A stretch of 64,000 bases of DNA, taken from Semisulcospira habei. Lineage: Eukaryota > Mollusca > Gastropoda > Semisulcospiridae. The stretch covers positions 123,625,117-123,689,116 of the forward strand of contig BTPG01000007.1 in NCBI GenBank assembly GCA_036245525.1. The letters run 5' to 3'. Below, one piece after another: positions 47,585-59,377 of this stretch. Made by a program: the position numbers and the translations under genes. Below the pieces are notes generated by a model. It had not been told where the DNA came from, ran no database searches, and saw nothing but the letters and a program-made list of their open reading frames with translations. The first letter of the stretch is position 1, and each line of letters begins with the position of its first letter.

Positions 47585-47830
47585 AAATTAAATTCGCAAA
47601 CTCTGGAGGTGTTGCCGAATGACTATATATATACCAGTTGCATGAGACTGATTGACCATGATCACTCAAGGGTAGAGCCAGATTAGCTTGGCGCCTTCGG
47701 GCGCCAAGCTAATCTGGCACTACCCTTGAATTATCATGGTCAATCAATCTCCTGAAGGCACGATGCTAATCTGGCAATACCCTTAAATTATCATGGTCAA
47801 TCAATCTCCTGCTGTAGGGACTGGATTGCT
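47585..47830. mobile_element. family B element with duplicated right arm
   Basis: AGATTAGCTTGGCGCCTTCG and inverse, then a second GCTAATCTGGCAATACCC arm. Same architecture as 46301. Confidence 0.85.
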
Positions 47831-48227
47831 GCAAATCAGGTTGCTGTGTCACCCCAAATCTGTGGAAGAACAATCGGTAAAACACCGATTTTCAAAGGCA
47901 GACACCGGAGAGGAAAATAGCAGCCGATAGACCATACGTTCTGAGAAAAGAAATGCCGATTGCAAATGCAGGGATTCCGTAAATCGTCGTACAATTGTGT
48001 CTGTTATTTCCACAGCACTGGAGCAGCAACAGACGGCCCTAAAGGATGGGTGATGGGCACAGGGACAGCTAGTGCCTATGAGTACGACATGAACACTGAT
48101 CGATTCAGGCGCACTGCAACTGTGCCGCAACCCGTCTTTTTGCCTGCGTTCGTATGTTTAGAATACGGGGTTATACTTGTAATGAACAGATTCGCCACTT
48201 CAGTGTAAAGAGTTGCGTGCATGTGCC

Positions 48228-48410
48228 ATTTAGCCCTGACGCACTATATAGCAAGAGATGGATCGACCATGATAATTCAAGGGTAGCGCCAGATTAGCTT
48301 AGCGCCATCAGGCGCCAAGCTAATCTGGCGCCACCCTTGAATTATCATGGTCGATCCATCTCCTGCAACTGGGACATATAGTCGTTAGGTGACACCTCCA
48401 AAATATGATT
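48228..48410. mobile_element. family B element
   Basis: CATTTAGCCCTGACGCACTA left; core GGGTAGCGCCAGATTAGC and GCTAATCTGGCGCCACCC. The right flank has GGTGACACCTCCAAAATAT. Confidence 0.85.
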
Positions 48411-48800
48411 GATTGATTGATTGTACATTGCTTAACGTCCCGACAGCAACAAGGCTTTCTCAGGACGTGCCTGCAATGCTTGTGAAAAAAACCAAAACTA
48501 AACAGAATATTGAATGTATGTCGCCAGCCGGTCCAGTACATTAAATAAACCTACGATATGGGGCCTAAATAAAGCCAAGACCATTTAGCAACACACATCC
48601 AATATCAAGAGCTATAGGCAGTGCAGACAGTAGGGAGAGTTTAAAATAGGAAAATACAGGTGAATGGACCAAGGGTAGACAGAAATACATGCCCCAGAAT
48701 AGAGAGGAAAACCCACCCTGTGGGGCTGACCAGGGCGACCCTGAGAACTAAAAAGTAGTTAACCCCACCCAAGTCTCCCAGGGCAGACCCGGGGAGGGGG
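48409..48800 (+). mobile_element. SINE-like repeat, longest copy
   Basis: GATTGATTGATTGTACATTG, TTAACGTCCCGACAGCAACA to GTAGTTAACCCCACCC and a G run. About 390 bp. The family B element to the left joins directly at ATATGATTGATT. Confidence 0.8.
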
Positions 48801-49669
48801 GGGGGGGGTCCAAAATATGTGAAATGCGGCTTTATGGTTAAATATGTTTTAAAGATTTAAAGATACCAAGTTTATTTCCTGTATCACCTATCGAGGTATG
48901 GAGGAAAGATATCAATTGTAAGTTTGATGCATAGTCACAATTACAAAGTACGAAGAGCTGGGGGTGGAGATTTCCAAATTTTAAACAAAAACTTGAATAC
49001 AGCATTTTAAAGCATTTTGGGCTGAGAAAGGGGGCCCCTGGACCCGCCCCCAACACCCCCCCCTCCCCCACCCCCTCCCGCACCAGATCCGCCCCTGCGA
49101 GTCGTCCTTATGCAGCAGTGAATTGAAGGTCGGAAAGCATAACGCTTAGTGTGAAGGCTAGTGAAGTTTCACACAGAAAACCCACTGACATCCGAAACTC
49201 AGTTATTATGTGACACATCTAAAACCGCTTATATGTGACTGAAACATGTACCTCGTATCTCAACTGGCCTACAAACGACTTGTGGACGAAACACAAAGAC
49301 ACAATTTATACCAGTACCTAAGGCTTGGCCAGACGGCGCTGCGCTTACGTTCAGTACGTACCGTACCGCGACATTCATTATTTGACAAAGTAGCGAGAAC
49401 AAAATCAACTAACAAAAACCCTAAAATGTGTATATGTAACAACATCTACTAGTCATGGACGGCACTAATCACGAAGCTTGCCTGAGCTGAACGAATAAGT
49501 AAAAGCAGAAATTAAATCAAACTATGAAATTAAAGTTAATAGTTTATGTGATCATCACACTCACCGTTTCCTCTGCGTTGTGCATAAGGTGTCAAAACTG
49601 TTCGAAAACCCACAGCGGACTGAATAGCATACAGACTGATCTCCACAAAAAATGAATATTGAATAACTT
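48801..49669. other. no gene seen
   Basis: C-rich tract at 49060; short frames only. Confidence 0.5.
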
Positions 49670-49755
49670 CCTTATGCATGCAGCCACAGTGTCAACAATA
49701 CCGGAGACAATGCAAGGCCTCCGGTATTGTTGACAGTACCAGCGGCTGTAATGAC
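49670..49755. mobile_element. family C relative outside genes
   Basis: TTATGCATGCAGCCACAGTG left and GTACCAGCGGCTGTAATG right; the centre TCAACAATACCGGAG and its perfect inverse is longer than in coding copies. Confidence 0.75.
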
Positions 49756-49899
49756 AAAAATGGATCACATTTTCCTCTGTCTGCTTCTCCCATAATTTTC
49801 CCTGTAATCCTGTATGTTGGACCGCGAAACAGTCCACACCAAAATATCACAAATAGCATAATCATACAGCTAACAGCTTCCACTTTTATTAGATCTTAA

Positions 49900-50101
49900 G
49901 GCTGATTTTTTCCCCTTCAAAATTCGTGTATTGTCCTATGAAGGCTACATTACAGATTATGAGATTGATCAACCATATTAGTTCAAGAGTGGTGCCAGAA
50001 TAGCTTGGCGCCTCTGGGCGCCATGCTATTCAGGCACCGCCCTTAAACTATCACAGTCAAATGCATTTCCTTCAACACCAGTGTTTCAGGACGTTAAGGA
50101 T
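49900..50101. mobile_element. family B' element, decayed
   Basis: Core GTGGTGCCAGAATAGCTTGG and inverse with several mismatches; flank GTGTATTGTCCTATGAAGGC resembles 24310. Confidence 0.7.
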
Positions 50102-50610
50102 TATATAAACTGCATGTACATTTCGGATTATGAATCTTCAGAGCTGAGCCTCAAGAGCGCATTTGCCTCCATACTAGTACTACAATATAATGGAGAAAAA
50201 AAAAAAATCCAACACCAGATTAGGAGTTGGTCGGCTTTACAAAACTAATATTACACTGTGCAAGGCGTGACCACACTCCGAAATAACCACCTCATCTTGA
50301 GGGGTTGGGTCGAAATGCTGGTTACTGATTTTTCAATGCTAGGACCCAGCATGTTTCATACCTGCCTGCTCTCTGTGCTAGTGGCTTCGTTTTAGCTGTT
50401 TTCAGCTGCACTCAAAAAGATCTTGCCGCTGTTACAATTTACACTGCGCTTAGTACACAATTCCTGCAGAGGGACAGTTGTTTGGCAGTTACTGGCTGTG
50501 AAAAATTACCTGCAATTCGGCCCCCCCCCCCCCCTCCCCCAGTTTTTCAGCATGTTCACACATTTGGACGCACAATAAAATAGAGCCAGCTGGAGCCGCG
50601 ATCTGAAGTC
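50102..50610. other. no gene seen
   Basis: Poly-C near 50520. Nothing recognisable. Confidence 0.45.
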
Positions 50611-50653
50611 GGCAAGAGACATAGAGTGGCTCATGCGAATTTGTCTCTTGCTG
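50611..50653. mobile_element. family A hairpin, deleted centre
   Basis: GCAAGAGACATAGAG and GAATTTGTCTCTTGC, 43 bp. Confidence 0.6.
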
Positions 50654-50664
50654 ATAAACGAAAG

Positions 50665-50877
50665 TCACCCATTTAACCACGCGGCCGCATTTCCCACATT
50701 TTGGAGGTGACCCTTAACGAATATGTACCAGTTTGAGAGATGAATCGACCATGATAATTCCAAGGGTAGCGCCAGATTTGCTTGGCGCCTGACGGCGCCA
50801 AGCTAATCTGGCGCTACCCTTGAATTATCATGGTCGATCCATCTCTTGGTGTGGTGCGTCGGTGCTAAATGGGTTAA
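50665..50877. mobile_element. family B element
   Basis: CACCCATTTAACCACGCGG left, GGTGCTAAATGGGTTAA right; core GGGTAGCGCCAGATTTGC and GCTAATCTGGCGCTACCC. Confidence 0.88.
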
Positions 50878-51270
50878 TATGGGACTGGTACGAGTCATCG
50901 CAAATTACTGCACCGGCAGCCCTCTGCAAACACTGCTTAAGAACTTGTTTGTTGAGAAAGCTTGTCCCCTACACCACTCTGCTGACCTATCGACTCTATA
51001 AGCACGCGTGACCTGAGGCAATCGACAGTAGAAGCCATACACAGTCTGACAGCTTTGATAGAACAGTCGACTTCGCTAAAAACAAGGTCGGGCTATAGCA
51101 AAAGTCGGATACAACAAAGCTTTGTCTGACGGGTTCAGACCCTCAGCTCACACATTTGCCGTGTAAATTATTTGCGCTTAAAACAATTCAAACTTCTCTT
51201 ATTAGCAAAAGGGAAGTGTGGGTTCCCTTGGGTTTTGTAATATCTGAACTTTACTTTATTATGAGTGACC

Positions 51271-51345
51271 CCTTAGGCTACTGGCAGCGTTTTTTGACGA
51301 GGCGATCGCCTCGACAAAAACCGCTACCAACAACCAAAGGGCTAA
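51271..51345. mobile_element. family D hairpin
   Basis: CTTAGGCTACTGGCAGCGTT and CGCTACCAACAACCAAAGGG around GAGGCGATCGCCTC. Confidence 0.75.
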
Positions 51346-51390
51346 TGCACGGCAGATCAGGTTACTAAGACCAACTCAAGGGGGAAACCT

Positions 51391-51560
51391 TTAACCTTCT
51401 GCGAAAACAATACACACGATCCAACTGCAAGAGAAAAATAGGACCTCATGGGGCCCCCGCCCCGCCCCACCCCCCCACCCCCCCTCCCACCCCACCCCCC
51501 AACAAAAAAAAATAATAATAATAAAAATAAAAAAACTTAATAAATAAATAAATAAATAAT
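51391..51560. mobile_element. family A left half next to C-rich and AATA repeats
   Basis: AACCTTCTGCGAAAACAATA and ACTGCAAGAGAAAAATAGGA, then GGGGCCCCCGCC runs into CCCCACCC and AATAAT tracts. Confidence 0.6.
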
Positions 51561-51906
51561 TTTTTTTTTTAATGACGCGCGCCGTTCACGACGTGTTTCA
51601 GTCAAATGTTGCTCCACCACCATTTACCCATTCCGTTCAGTGTAAGGAGTCTTGTTGATAGTCACAGTGAAAACACGAGGCAAATACCGACTGTACACAG
51701 TACACATACCGAGAAATTGTATAACGCGCCTAATACCGTAAACTGACACACATCAGCTGAGACTTTACGTGGCTGTCGACCCGGCCTGCATGCATGTACT
51801 TTAATTTACTGTCAAGGGACACGGAAAAGGGAACATAATTATTCACGACTGAGACCTGGACGCATCAAAGCGTGACCAGCACTCCCTATACACTAGACGC
51901 ACGTAT

Positions 51907-52101
51907 TTAACCCGTTCAGTGGCCTTTGCCGGAAACTCTGTTTCTACAGTCTCCGTCAATTCAACGTCAACAAGCCCTACATGGCCCAGGAACATGGATT
52001 CAAAGTGAAGTCAGCAAGAGGCATAGATCCTCATGAGTCCCCGCAAACTGCACCTCTTGCAGTTGAGTGTGTTCAATTTTTCTCGGCACTGAACGGATTA
52101 A
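51907..52101. mobile_element. family A TTAA element, half-core deleted
   Basis: TTAACCCGTTCAGTGGCC and GGCACTGAACGGATTAA; the core stops after CCCCGCAAACTGC and jumps to ACCTCTTGCAG. Confidence 0.85.
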
Positions 52102-52147
52102 CATATTATACTCCTGTAGCAGAATTGCGTTCATCTGACAATCGTAT

Positions 52148-52308
52148 GGTTAATTCAACGCAAAAGAGTAGTACCGGTCAGCCGACACTGAGCGATAAAA
52201 ATAAAAGTGTGTCCGCAAGAGGTTTGGATCATCATGAGCCCCCGCCATTATGCCTCTTCAGTGCACTGAGCTGGATCGAGTTCACTGCTTCTCGGTAGCG
52301 AAGGGGTT
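52148..52308. mobile_element. family A element, half-core deleted
   Basis: GCAAGAGGTTTGGATCATCA, AGCCCCCGCCATTATGCCTC. Right end GGTAGCGAAGGGGTTAA. Confidence 0.75.
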
Positions 52309-52427
52309 AACTAAATCTTTGTTAATTCGACGCAGAATTGTACCAGCCGTCCCGGGCACACAGATCTATGCCTCTTGCACCGAGCTCAGTCGAGTTCACT
52401 TTTTCTCGGCAGTGAAGGGGTAAACAT
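52305..52427. mobile_element. family A element lacking the hairpin
   Basis: TTAACTAAATCTTTGTTAAT left and GGCAGTGAAGGGGTAAAC right. It shares TTAA 52305 with the previous element. The core is reduced to ATCTATGCCTCTTGC. Confidence 0.7.
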
Positions 52428-52896
52428 TGAGACGCCACAGCAAATGATGGATCAGCTCAAGGTAGTGCCAAATTAGCTTGATAACAGAGCAGACCTGGGG
52501 GGAGATACTGTCAACCGATAAACATCGTGAAAAGGCGTTTTTTAATACCCTCACCGTCATCAACGACGGTGCGCTTAAATACCCATGGCTCACAATTACA
52601 AACATGAATGAAGTAACTTACCAGTCAGTATATGTGTAGTGATCACGCCCGTTCTGTTTGAGGGCACTTTAGATATGGTGTCTAAAACGACAGGTAAGCA
52701 TGCCATGTCAACGGCGAATGTGCCCTCTGCATGCTCAAGGTTGTAAAGTGATACACACGCCGTGACCGTGATGTGCTCTGAATCAAAAGAGGTTTGTCCC
52801 TGCAGTTTCAGACTGGTATATAACAAAATTCCGCTTACTTCGTACGTGTAAATACGACCTATAAAGACAGACGACATCTACTGATAAACGGAACAC

Positions 52897-52964
52897 TGCA
52901 AGAGGCATGGATTCTCATGAGCCCCTGCGGATGCAGGGGCTCATGAGAATCTATGCCTTTTGCA
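52897..52964. mobile_element. family A hairpin core
   Basis: GCAAGAGGCATGGATTCTCA and inverse around GAGCCCCTGCGGATGCAGGG. Confidence 0.88.
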
Positions 52965-53141
52965 CGTGGCACGTTAAAATCAGTGACGTGATAAATCACA
53001 CTTGTATGCGGAGGGGTAACATGCTAAAGAAGCATTTTAACATCCGTTGGTCGACAAGATCACATTAATCAAGTTATACCGGCCATGGGGACGTAACCAT
53101 GCCAATCAACTCTCCACGGTCCGTCGCTTAACTCCTCCCAC

Positions 53142-53210
53142 CTGCAAGAGACATAGATTCAAATGTGCCTCTGCAGTAGCAGGGACTCATGAGAATTTGT
53201 CCCTAGCTGG
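53142..53210. mobile_element. family A hairpin core, decayed
   Basis: GCAAGAGACATAGATTCAAA and CTCATGAGAATTTGTCCCTA; flanks like the 37139 and 45081 copies (CTGGCCAAAACA). Confidence 0.75.
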
Positions 53211-53599
53211 CCAAAACAAGTCCCAACTATTACACACACCGAGGACGTTTTACTGTTTTCCGGGGTAAGTGTAAATGTATACATGTCTGTAGTGTGGCCT
53301 CAACTCTCGTCATTCTTTCCTCATTTCTAGTGCCATCTGGTGGAAAACGTGACTGAGACCATTAAAGCTAAGGGGTAGCTTGTAATTAGCTTGAAAGATA
53401 GTCAGCAGACAAAACACCATTCACACAGTGAAAATATAAAGCTCTAAATGAATCAGTTTAAATTACTGCTCCGATTTCTAGTAATGTTTTGTGGTTGTTG
53501 TTGCTTGTTTGTTGTTGATTTTCTGCTAGCGGATGCTGTTCTTTTAGACTACAAAATAAGTCCCCGTGTTCTTTGGCCGGACTAGAGAATCGTACTGTA

Positions 53600-53643
53600 G
53601 AACACTAGCCCCCCCCCTCCCCCCCCCCCCCCCCCCCCCCCCC
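53600..53643. repeat. poly-C tract
   Basis: About 34 C with one T interruption. Confidence 0.95.
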
Positions 53644-53796
53644 GATTTTTAGTCTATTGCGCGCTTGTCTGTGAGTTTATATGAACACGCACGGTGTATG
53701 GCTGTTTAACGTATACAAGCACGTTAGGGCTCGTCACATATATCCCCCACACCTTTGCCTCCGTGTCCACCGGATCCTCCAAATAACAGGCAAGGT

Positions 53797-53859
53797 TCCC
53801 CTCTCACACTGGTTGTCTCCGCTATCAGCGGTAGCGAATCGAGGGAGACAACCAGTGTA
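53797..53859. mobile_element. family F hairpin
   Basis: TCACACTGGTTGTCTCCGC and GAGGGAGACAACCAGTGTA; the loop holds CTATCAGCGGTAGCG. Confidence 0.82.
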
Positions 53860-53956
53860 TGCTGCTCTTGTCAGCTGGCAAGAAGAGCCTGACACATTCT
53901 CGGCTTTTTATTGACTTCTCCAAGCAATTGTCTTTCAGTCAAGCTGAGTGTATGGA

Positions 53957-54179
53957 TTAACCCCTTCCCTGCCACTGGACATGTATTCTGTTTCTGAAAT
54001 CCTTCTCTCCACGACCAAAAGCAAAAACCGTCCAAGGAACATGGACACAAACTGGTCTTAGCAAGAGACATAGATCCTCACGAGCCCCCGCAAAGCGGAG
54101 GCTCGTGAGGATCTATGTCTCTTGCTGTTGAATTATGTGTATTTTGTCTCACATCCGTTGAAGCAGTGTATGGCTTAAG
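53957..54179. mobile_element. family A TTAA element
   Basis: TTAACCCCTTCCCTGCCACT left; core ATCCTCACGAGCCCCCGC and GCGGAGGCTCGTGAGGAT. Right edge CTTAA. Confidence 0.9.
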
Positions 54180-54924
54180 GTCTGATCCCATCAAATTCTA
54201 AATGGACATGACTAGCCAATTATGTTGTCCTCTGAGTGACCTCTCCAGGCCACCACAACTTAAACCTCTTGTTTGTTCTACCTCATGACCTTCAATCTTG
54301 CTTTGCCTTTTGGATCGTATGTCGTTGTGTCCTTTTGCCTTTCGATCTTACGTCGCTCTATCGTTCATGTTCTATCGTATTAGTTCAAATCTTCTATCTT
54401 GAGACTTAGTCTTAATGGCGCACTAATGCCGTAAATGTCCAAAGATACACTTCTGTAACAGATCATTACGCAACGCTACACACAGGTCTAGTTATGGTTC
54501 ATTTGGACACAGGAGAAGTCAATTCAGCACACGTCGTCTTTATATCAAGTAACCTGACAATGAACCACTCTGTTCTAGAAATACAACACTATCAGTATGA
54601 AAAACAGCTAAAAATAGTTTGAAACGCTAATGGCTGTGCAGAATAAATAAGTGCGATTACACATGTGCTGTTGTTGCGTGTCCAAACTGCTGTTAAAATT
54701 CATTAGGTGTGTCAACAAGGCATAAGGTATAACAAACACAAATGGTGCAAAAACGTGTCTTCAGATTTATGCGTAATGGTACTTTAATAATAGTAACCTT
54801 CTATACATCCACCCCATGAACAGGCGCTGTGCTAGTTTTCAGAATCATTTTAAAACTCTTGTCATGGTCATTGACAGTGAAGCGTGTTTTTTTTCACAGT
54901 ATCAGTTTACTGATTAATGGCTCT
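54180..54924. other. no gene seen
   Basis: The longest stretch without a recognisable hairpin in the right half of the window. No coding signal. Confidence 0.5.
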
Positions 54925-54999
54925 GTGTCCAACTCGCACTCCCTGCCTCCCTCAATTTGATGCATAGCGAATCAAGCTGGGAGATGACCAGTGTGCTGT
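54925..54999. mobile_element. family F hairpin, decayed
   Basis: GCCTCCCTCAATTTGATGCA and ATAGCGAATCAAGCTGGGAG, ending ACCAGTGTG. Confidence 0.6.
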
Positions 55000-55042
55000 C
55001 CAACCATCAAAGTACCCATGAAGTCGACATTTGTAGTTGGTT

Positions 55043-55190
55043 TTACCCCTTCACTGCCAGTGGACGCTGAGTTTTTTTCTGAAGTCTTTGTTTATTCCTC
55101 ATGAGCCCCCGCAAATGCGGGGGCTCATGAGGATCTATACCTCTTGCAGTTGGTTAGTGGTCTATTTTTCTCATCCAAGAAAAGGTTCAA
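55043..55190. mobile_element. family A element, left arm truncated
   Basis: TTTTACCCCTTCACTGCCAG left; the core starts only at CCTCATGAGCCCCCGC, then a full right arm to TATACCTCTTGCAG. Confidence 0.75.
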
Positions 55191-55559
55191 TTTAGGTTTT
55201 TTTTATTGTAACTTGACACGCATCACGAAAACGTCTTTCCTGAACGTAGTAGTAGTTGAAACCAAGAACCAGGTCAGTTACACCAGTTACATTGCATCAT
55301 ACAGGCAGCCTGTGTAGTCGAGGCCTAGAACCAGGTCGGTTACATCAGTTACATTGCATCATACATGCTTCGACCACCCCACGGTGTAAATGACAGAGGC
55401 AAATAAGCTTAGAATGTCTGATTATTACTGCGACTTCTAGTAGTTCTAGGCGTTTTCAGTGAATAGCTGGACATTGGAAAGCGAATTTATCTGCAAATCT
55501 TTACCATTACTGACCTCAAAACAATGCTACCCTGATTTTGTAGGTCAGTAGGTTCATTA

Positions 55560-55640
55560 AAAGAAGAATGAAAGATTTTTTATTGTAATTAAATGAAAAT
55601 CTCGATTTTTCACAAAAAGTACATACTGTCTTTCCAGTGC
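55560..55640. mobile_element. family H hairpin, partial
   Basis: AAGATTTTTTATTGTAATTA and ATGAAAATCTCGATTTTTCA + CAAAAAGTACATACTGTC. Confidence 0.6.
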
Positions 55641-55764
55641 CAAATTAGAATGACACAAACCACTGTTACATTTATTGACACAAACCACACAAACCACTGT
55701 TACATGCTACGACAACCAACAAGGGGCTAAACACTTCTGCAAACATCTATGTCATTATCCCACC

Positions 55765-56004
55765 TTAACCTGTTCATCTCAATTACAAGTATAGATCCTC
55801 AGGAGCCCCCGCAGTTGCAGGGGCTCATGAGGATTTATGTCTTTTGCTGACTCCAATTTGTATCCCTATTCCCTATTCATGAAGGGGCTATGAGCATCTA
55901 TGCCTCTTGCTAACACCATTTTGAATCCATGTTCCTGGCAAAGCTACATTTTGGTGCTGAATTAACAAAGAATGCAGAAACACAACTGGCGCTGAACGGG
56001 TTAA
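55765..56004. mobile_element. family A TTAA element with second partial core
   Basis: TTAACCTGTTCATCTCAATT left, GGCGCTGAACGGGTTAA right; core TCAGGAGCCCCCGCAG and inverse. A further GGGGCTATGAGCATCTATG arm at about 55885. Confidence 0.85.
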
Positions 56005-56035
56005 TCTACAAAGGCAATGGTTATTTTGATCTTAA

Positions 56036-56552
56036 GGCCCCGCCACACGGGCCGTTGTGCCCCGATTTTGAAGCCGATTCCGATCCGATTGCGATCAGAT
56101 GACGTCAATTATCCGATCCGGTCCCAATCGGCTGGGAATCTGGTGTCTAGAACCTGCTCTATTTTCCGATCCGATTCGGTCCCGGTTGTAAGCTTCAAGC
56201 TTCAACCAATCAGAGTGCGTCTCGCAAAGCATATCGTTTCAGTTTGCAAATGGCCGAACACGCCTGTTGTGATCAGTACCACCGCCGTTGCCGATGCTTC
56301 GCCCGCCTCTTCCCGAATATGATGCAAAACTGCTGATAATGCAAGCACATCATCATCACTGTCAAAACTAGCAGCCATTTCGCTGAACAGGTACGACCTT
56401 GATCTTCGATTCAAACCGGTCGGCTAAATAAAGTCGGGGAATGTGTGGCAGTGCACACGTTTTTGCAGTCGGCCGGTCCGATCACCTACCGATTCGAAAA
56501 TGATCGGGAATCGGCCTCAAAACCGGGCACGTGTAGCGGGGCCTTTAGGGCG
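56036..56552. mobile_element. about 515-bp TIR element (AAGGCCCCGC termini)
   Basis: Termini AAGGCCCCGCCACACGGGC and CACGTGTAGCGGGGCCTTT. Subterminal GATTCCGATCCGATTGC-like repeats and GATCGGGAATCGGCCTC. No transposase ORF. Confidence 0.75.
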
Positions 56553-57304
56553 AGGTAATAAGTCACTAGTACTGAACTATCGTCGATATATCTCCCGCTG
56601 TAGGCTGAATAGTTCTGATTCAAGTCAGACGAACATCTGTCCCGAGCGACACACTGAAGGCGGGGCCGACTAACACAGCCACACGCACAGCTGTGTCATT
56701 TACTACCGTTCCATGACCCACAGCGTTTACACCCAGCAAGGCAACGTGAATAGCAGGTCATTTACTTGCGGCTACAGCTAATCGACCGCACATACTGGCC
56801 TTAAAGTGACGGGACACTGTATGTTTACATTTCATTGGATCGACACATTCTCAGTCCGCCTTTACTAAACTCTCAACAGACAGTGACCTCCATAGGCTAA
56901 AAAGACATCAGTCTTTACACTAAGCACATAGGTACACGGCTTACCTGCGATATCGCATTTCTTATGTTCAATCTTCAACTCGTGTCGTCTGGTCCGGTCT
57001 AGCCGGCCGCCATTTTGCCAGTGTCAATTCTATTTATAACCGACCAGCTACCTGGCTAGAGTGCAGGGTGACATCACATGACAAGGAAACTCAGAAAGTT
57101 TTGTCCCCCTGGCAGCGGTCATTAGCTTTTAAGGCGTCTATAGGCCGCTGTCAGAGAACCTGTAACTTGTAAGTTTCATTATCATATGGTGTCAGCGCGT
57201 GCCGTTAAGTAAGTGAGTTTCGAGGCTTTCGACTGCCGTGCGACGGTCGCGCTGTGCCAAAACGTAAACTTTCTTTGTGGACAACTTTCATGTGCAAGAT
57301 ACAA
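56553..57304. other. no gene seen
   Basis: Moderate GC near 57000-57260; no open frame of note. Confidence 0.45.
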
Positions 57305-57519
57305 TTAACCCGTTCAGTGTCCGTTGACGAAAACTGTGTTTCTGCAGTCTACGCCAGTTCAACGTCAACAAACCCTAGTTGTCATTAGGAACATGGATTC
57401 ACAGTCGTGTCAGCAAGAGGCATAGATTCGCATGAGCCCCCGCAACTGCGGGGGCTCATGAGGATCTATACATCTTGCAGTTAGATGTGTTCAAATTTTC
57501 TCGGCACTAAACTGGTTAA
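57305..57519. mobile_element. family A full-length TTAA element
   Basis: TTAACCCGTTCAGTGTCCG to CGGCACTAAACTGGTTAA; core GAGCCCCCGCAACTGCGGGG. Confidence 0.92.
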
Positions 57520-58146
57520 GCATAGATAATAATGCATGATATTATGTTAATGTTGGTTTCTTCAACAAGAAATCACAACAATATAGTGTTACATGACCCA
57601 ATGTAGTTTTTTTGTCAGTCATGCACATGTCATCCATAGTAGTGTTTAGTCCTTAATATTAAGTAATTGTATACTTCTAACAATGTATTGCTTTTTCACT
57701 GATAAAGTAGCTGGATAGCCATCTAGTGCTAATCTACCGAAGTGAAGGCTGTGGATGCTTTCAGTTGTTTTCTTACCTTGCATTAATAGTCCTACTAATA
57801 ATAACAATCCGGACCTCCCCCCCCCCCCCCCTTCGACCCAAAAGTTTTAAAATGCTATAACAAAGTCTTGTTTTGGGGTGTTTGGAATACCCCCCCCCCC
57901 CCAAACCCTCCCTCCCCCCCCCCCTTTTTTGATTTTTGGGCGAGTTTTCTTACGTTAGGGGGAGAACACGCACGCTTTGAAAGGGCGAACACAAGACAGT
58001 TTACTAACTTTTTCAGAAAGTAAACAAACAAACGAAAAGACAATACGCTACTTAAATTGAGTTACCATTTAATCCCCAAAAATACGTAGCCCATCGTCTT
58101 TCTGTTTTGTGTGTCCAGTATATTTTAAAAAGTAAATGCTATCTTA
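57520..58146. other. no gene; C-rich tracts
   Basis: Poly-C runs at 57817, 57891 and 57910. AT-rich otherwise. Confidence 0.5.
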
Positions 58147-58312
58147 CAGCAAGCGGTATAGATCCTCATGAGCCCCCGCAGTTGCGGGGGCTCATGAGGA
58201 TTCATGCCTCTTGCTGACATCTCTATGTTCCTCGCGGGATGGGCTTCTATGGCGTTTGATTCACAAAGATTCTAGAAACACACTCTGCGTCCACTGGCAG
58301 TGAAGATGTTAA
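58147..58312. mobile_element. family A element, left flank lost
   Basis: AGCGGTATAGATCCTCATGA and inverse; right end GGCAGTGAAGATGTTAA. Confidence 0.85.
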
Positions 58313-58487
58313 CCTTGATGTTTAGTAAACTTCTCTTGCTCGTCCTTTCAAACTGTGCTTCTTTCTTTGTTGGTTATTTCTATGAATATTGCTTGCCGGG
58401 CAGTCATCATTTTGGTCTGGCTGTTGCAGGCTGAATGAACACAAACACTTGTGAAGTACAATAGAAATAAACAGCTTATATTTAAAC

Positions 58488-58697
58488 AGAAAATCCCAAA
58501 AAGAAAGAGCACGCTTGGAAAAGTCAATTACAACATAATTTAATAAATTAAGACTTGAAATTTAGGCTTGAACAAAGCAGTGCGTACATAAGTTTCCTTG
58601 TCTGTGTGTCTATTTCGTAAAACACAGTTTCAACCGGAAAATTTGGTAAATTGTGTTGTAATTGTCTTTTCTAAGCGTGTTTCTTTCGTTATTGGGC
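58488..58697. mobile_element. TIR MITE, GAAGCACGCT family, copy 2
   Basis: CCCAAAAAGAAAGAGCACGC and CGTGTTTCTTTCGTTATTGGG; TCAATTACAACA/TGTTGTAATTG extend the inverted ends. A lone half lies at about 58340-58380. Confidence 0.82.
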
Positions 58698-58804
58698 TTT
58701 TCTTTGCGTTAAAACGCGTAGCAGTCACCTTTCTGGTCTGAAAAATACCTTTCTGCGATTACACCTGTCCGTCCCCGGAGGCATACCTGTGGCTGTATGG
58801 TTAT

Positions 58805-59010
58805 TTAGCCCTTACATTGCCGAGAAAAGCTGAACATCACCTAACTGCAAGATGTAATCTTTTAGTCCCATGAGCAGCCGCAGTTGCGATGGCGCATGAG
58901 AATCTGTCTTTCTTGCTGGAACTAGTTTGTATCCATGTTCCCTGGACGGCTGGGGGTCTTTGGCGTTGAATTAACGCAGATTTAAAAAAAAATAGTCTGC
59001 CGCGCCCAAT
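58805..59010. mobile_element. family A element, decayed
   Basis: TTAGCCCTTACATTGCCG left; core CCATGAGCAGCCGCAGTTGC with mismatched inverse. Confidence 0.7.
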
Positions 59011-59377
59011 GAATGGGACAGTCCGGCAGGGCAGGTTGGAAGGCAAGTTTTCAAAGCCGATATTGAAATGTTTTGAGGCAAATACAAATAAAGATGAGTA
59101 ATGTGACAGAACACCTCTCTCTCTCTCTCTCTCTGCGCCAGATAAAGCGGTTCATTTTTCCTGCAGATAACATGAAAGACTTAAATCGGCACCGCGACCT
59201 GCGACACGCCAGACACGCGGCTGAGCCTGAAGCAAACACGAAAGTACCTGAGCTGAGTGGTCCTCCCTGCCGGCCGCAAACTAGTAATCTCATTCAAGAT
59301 GACAACAAAGCACTAAACAAATGCCACAGTCTAAAGCTCTCCCCGCTCGCCGCTGGGAATCGGCTACCAACACTACG

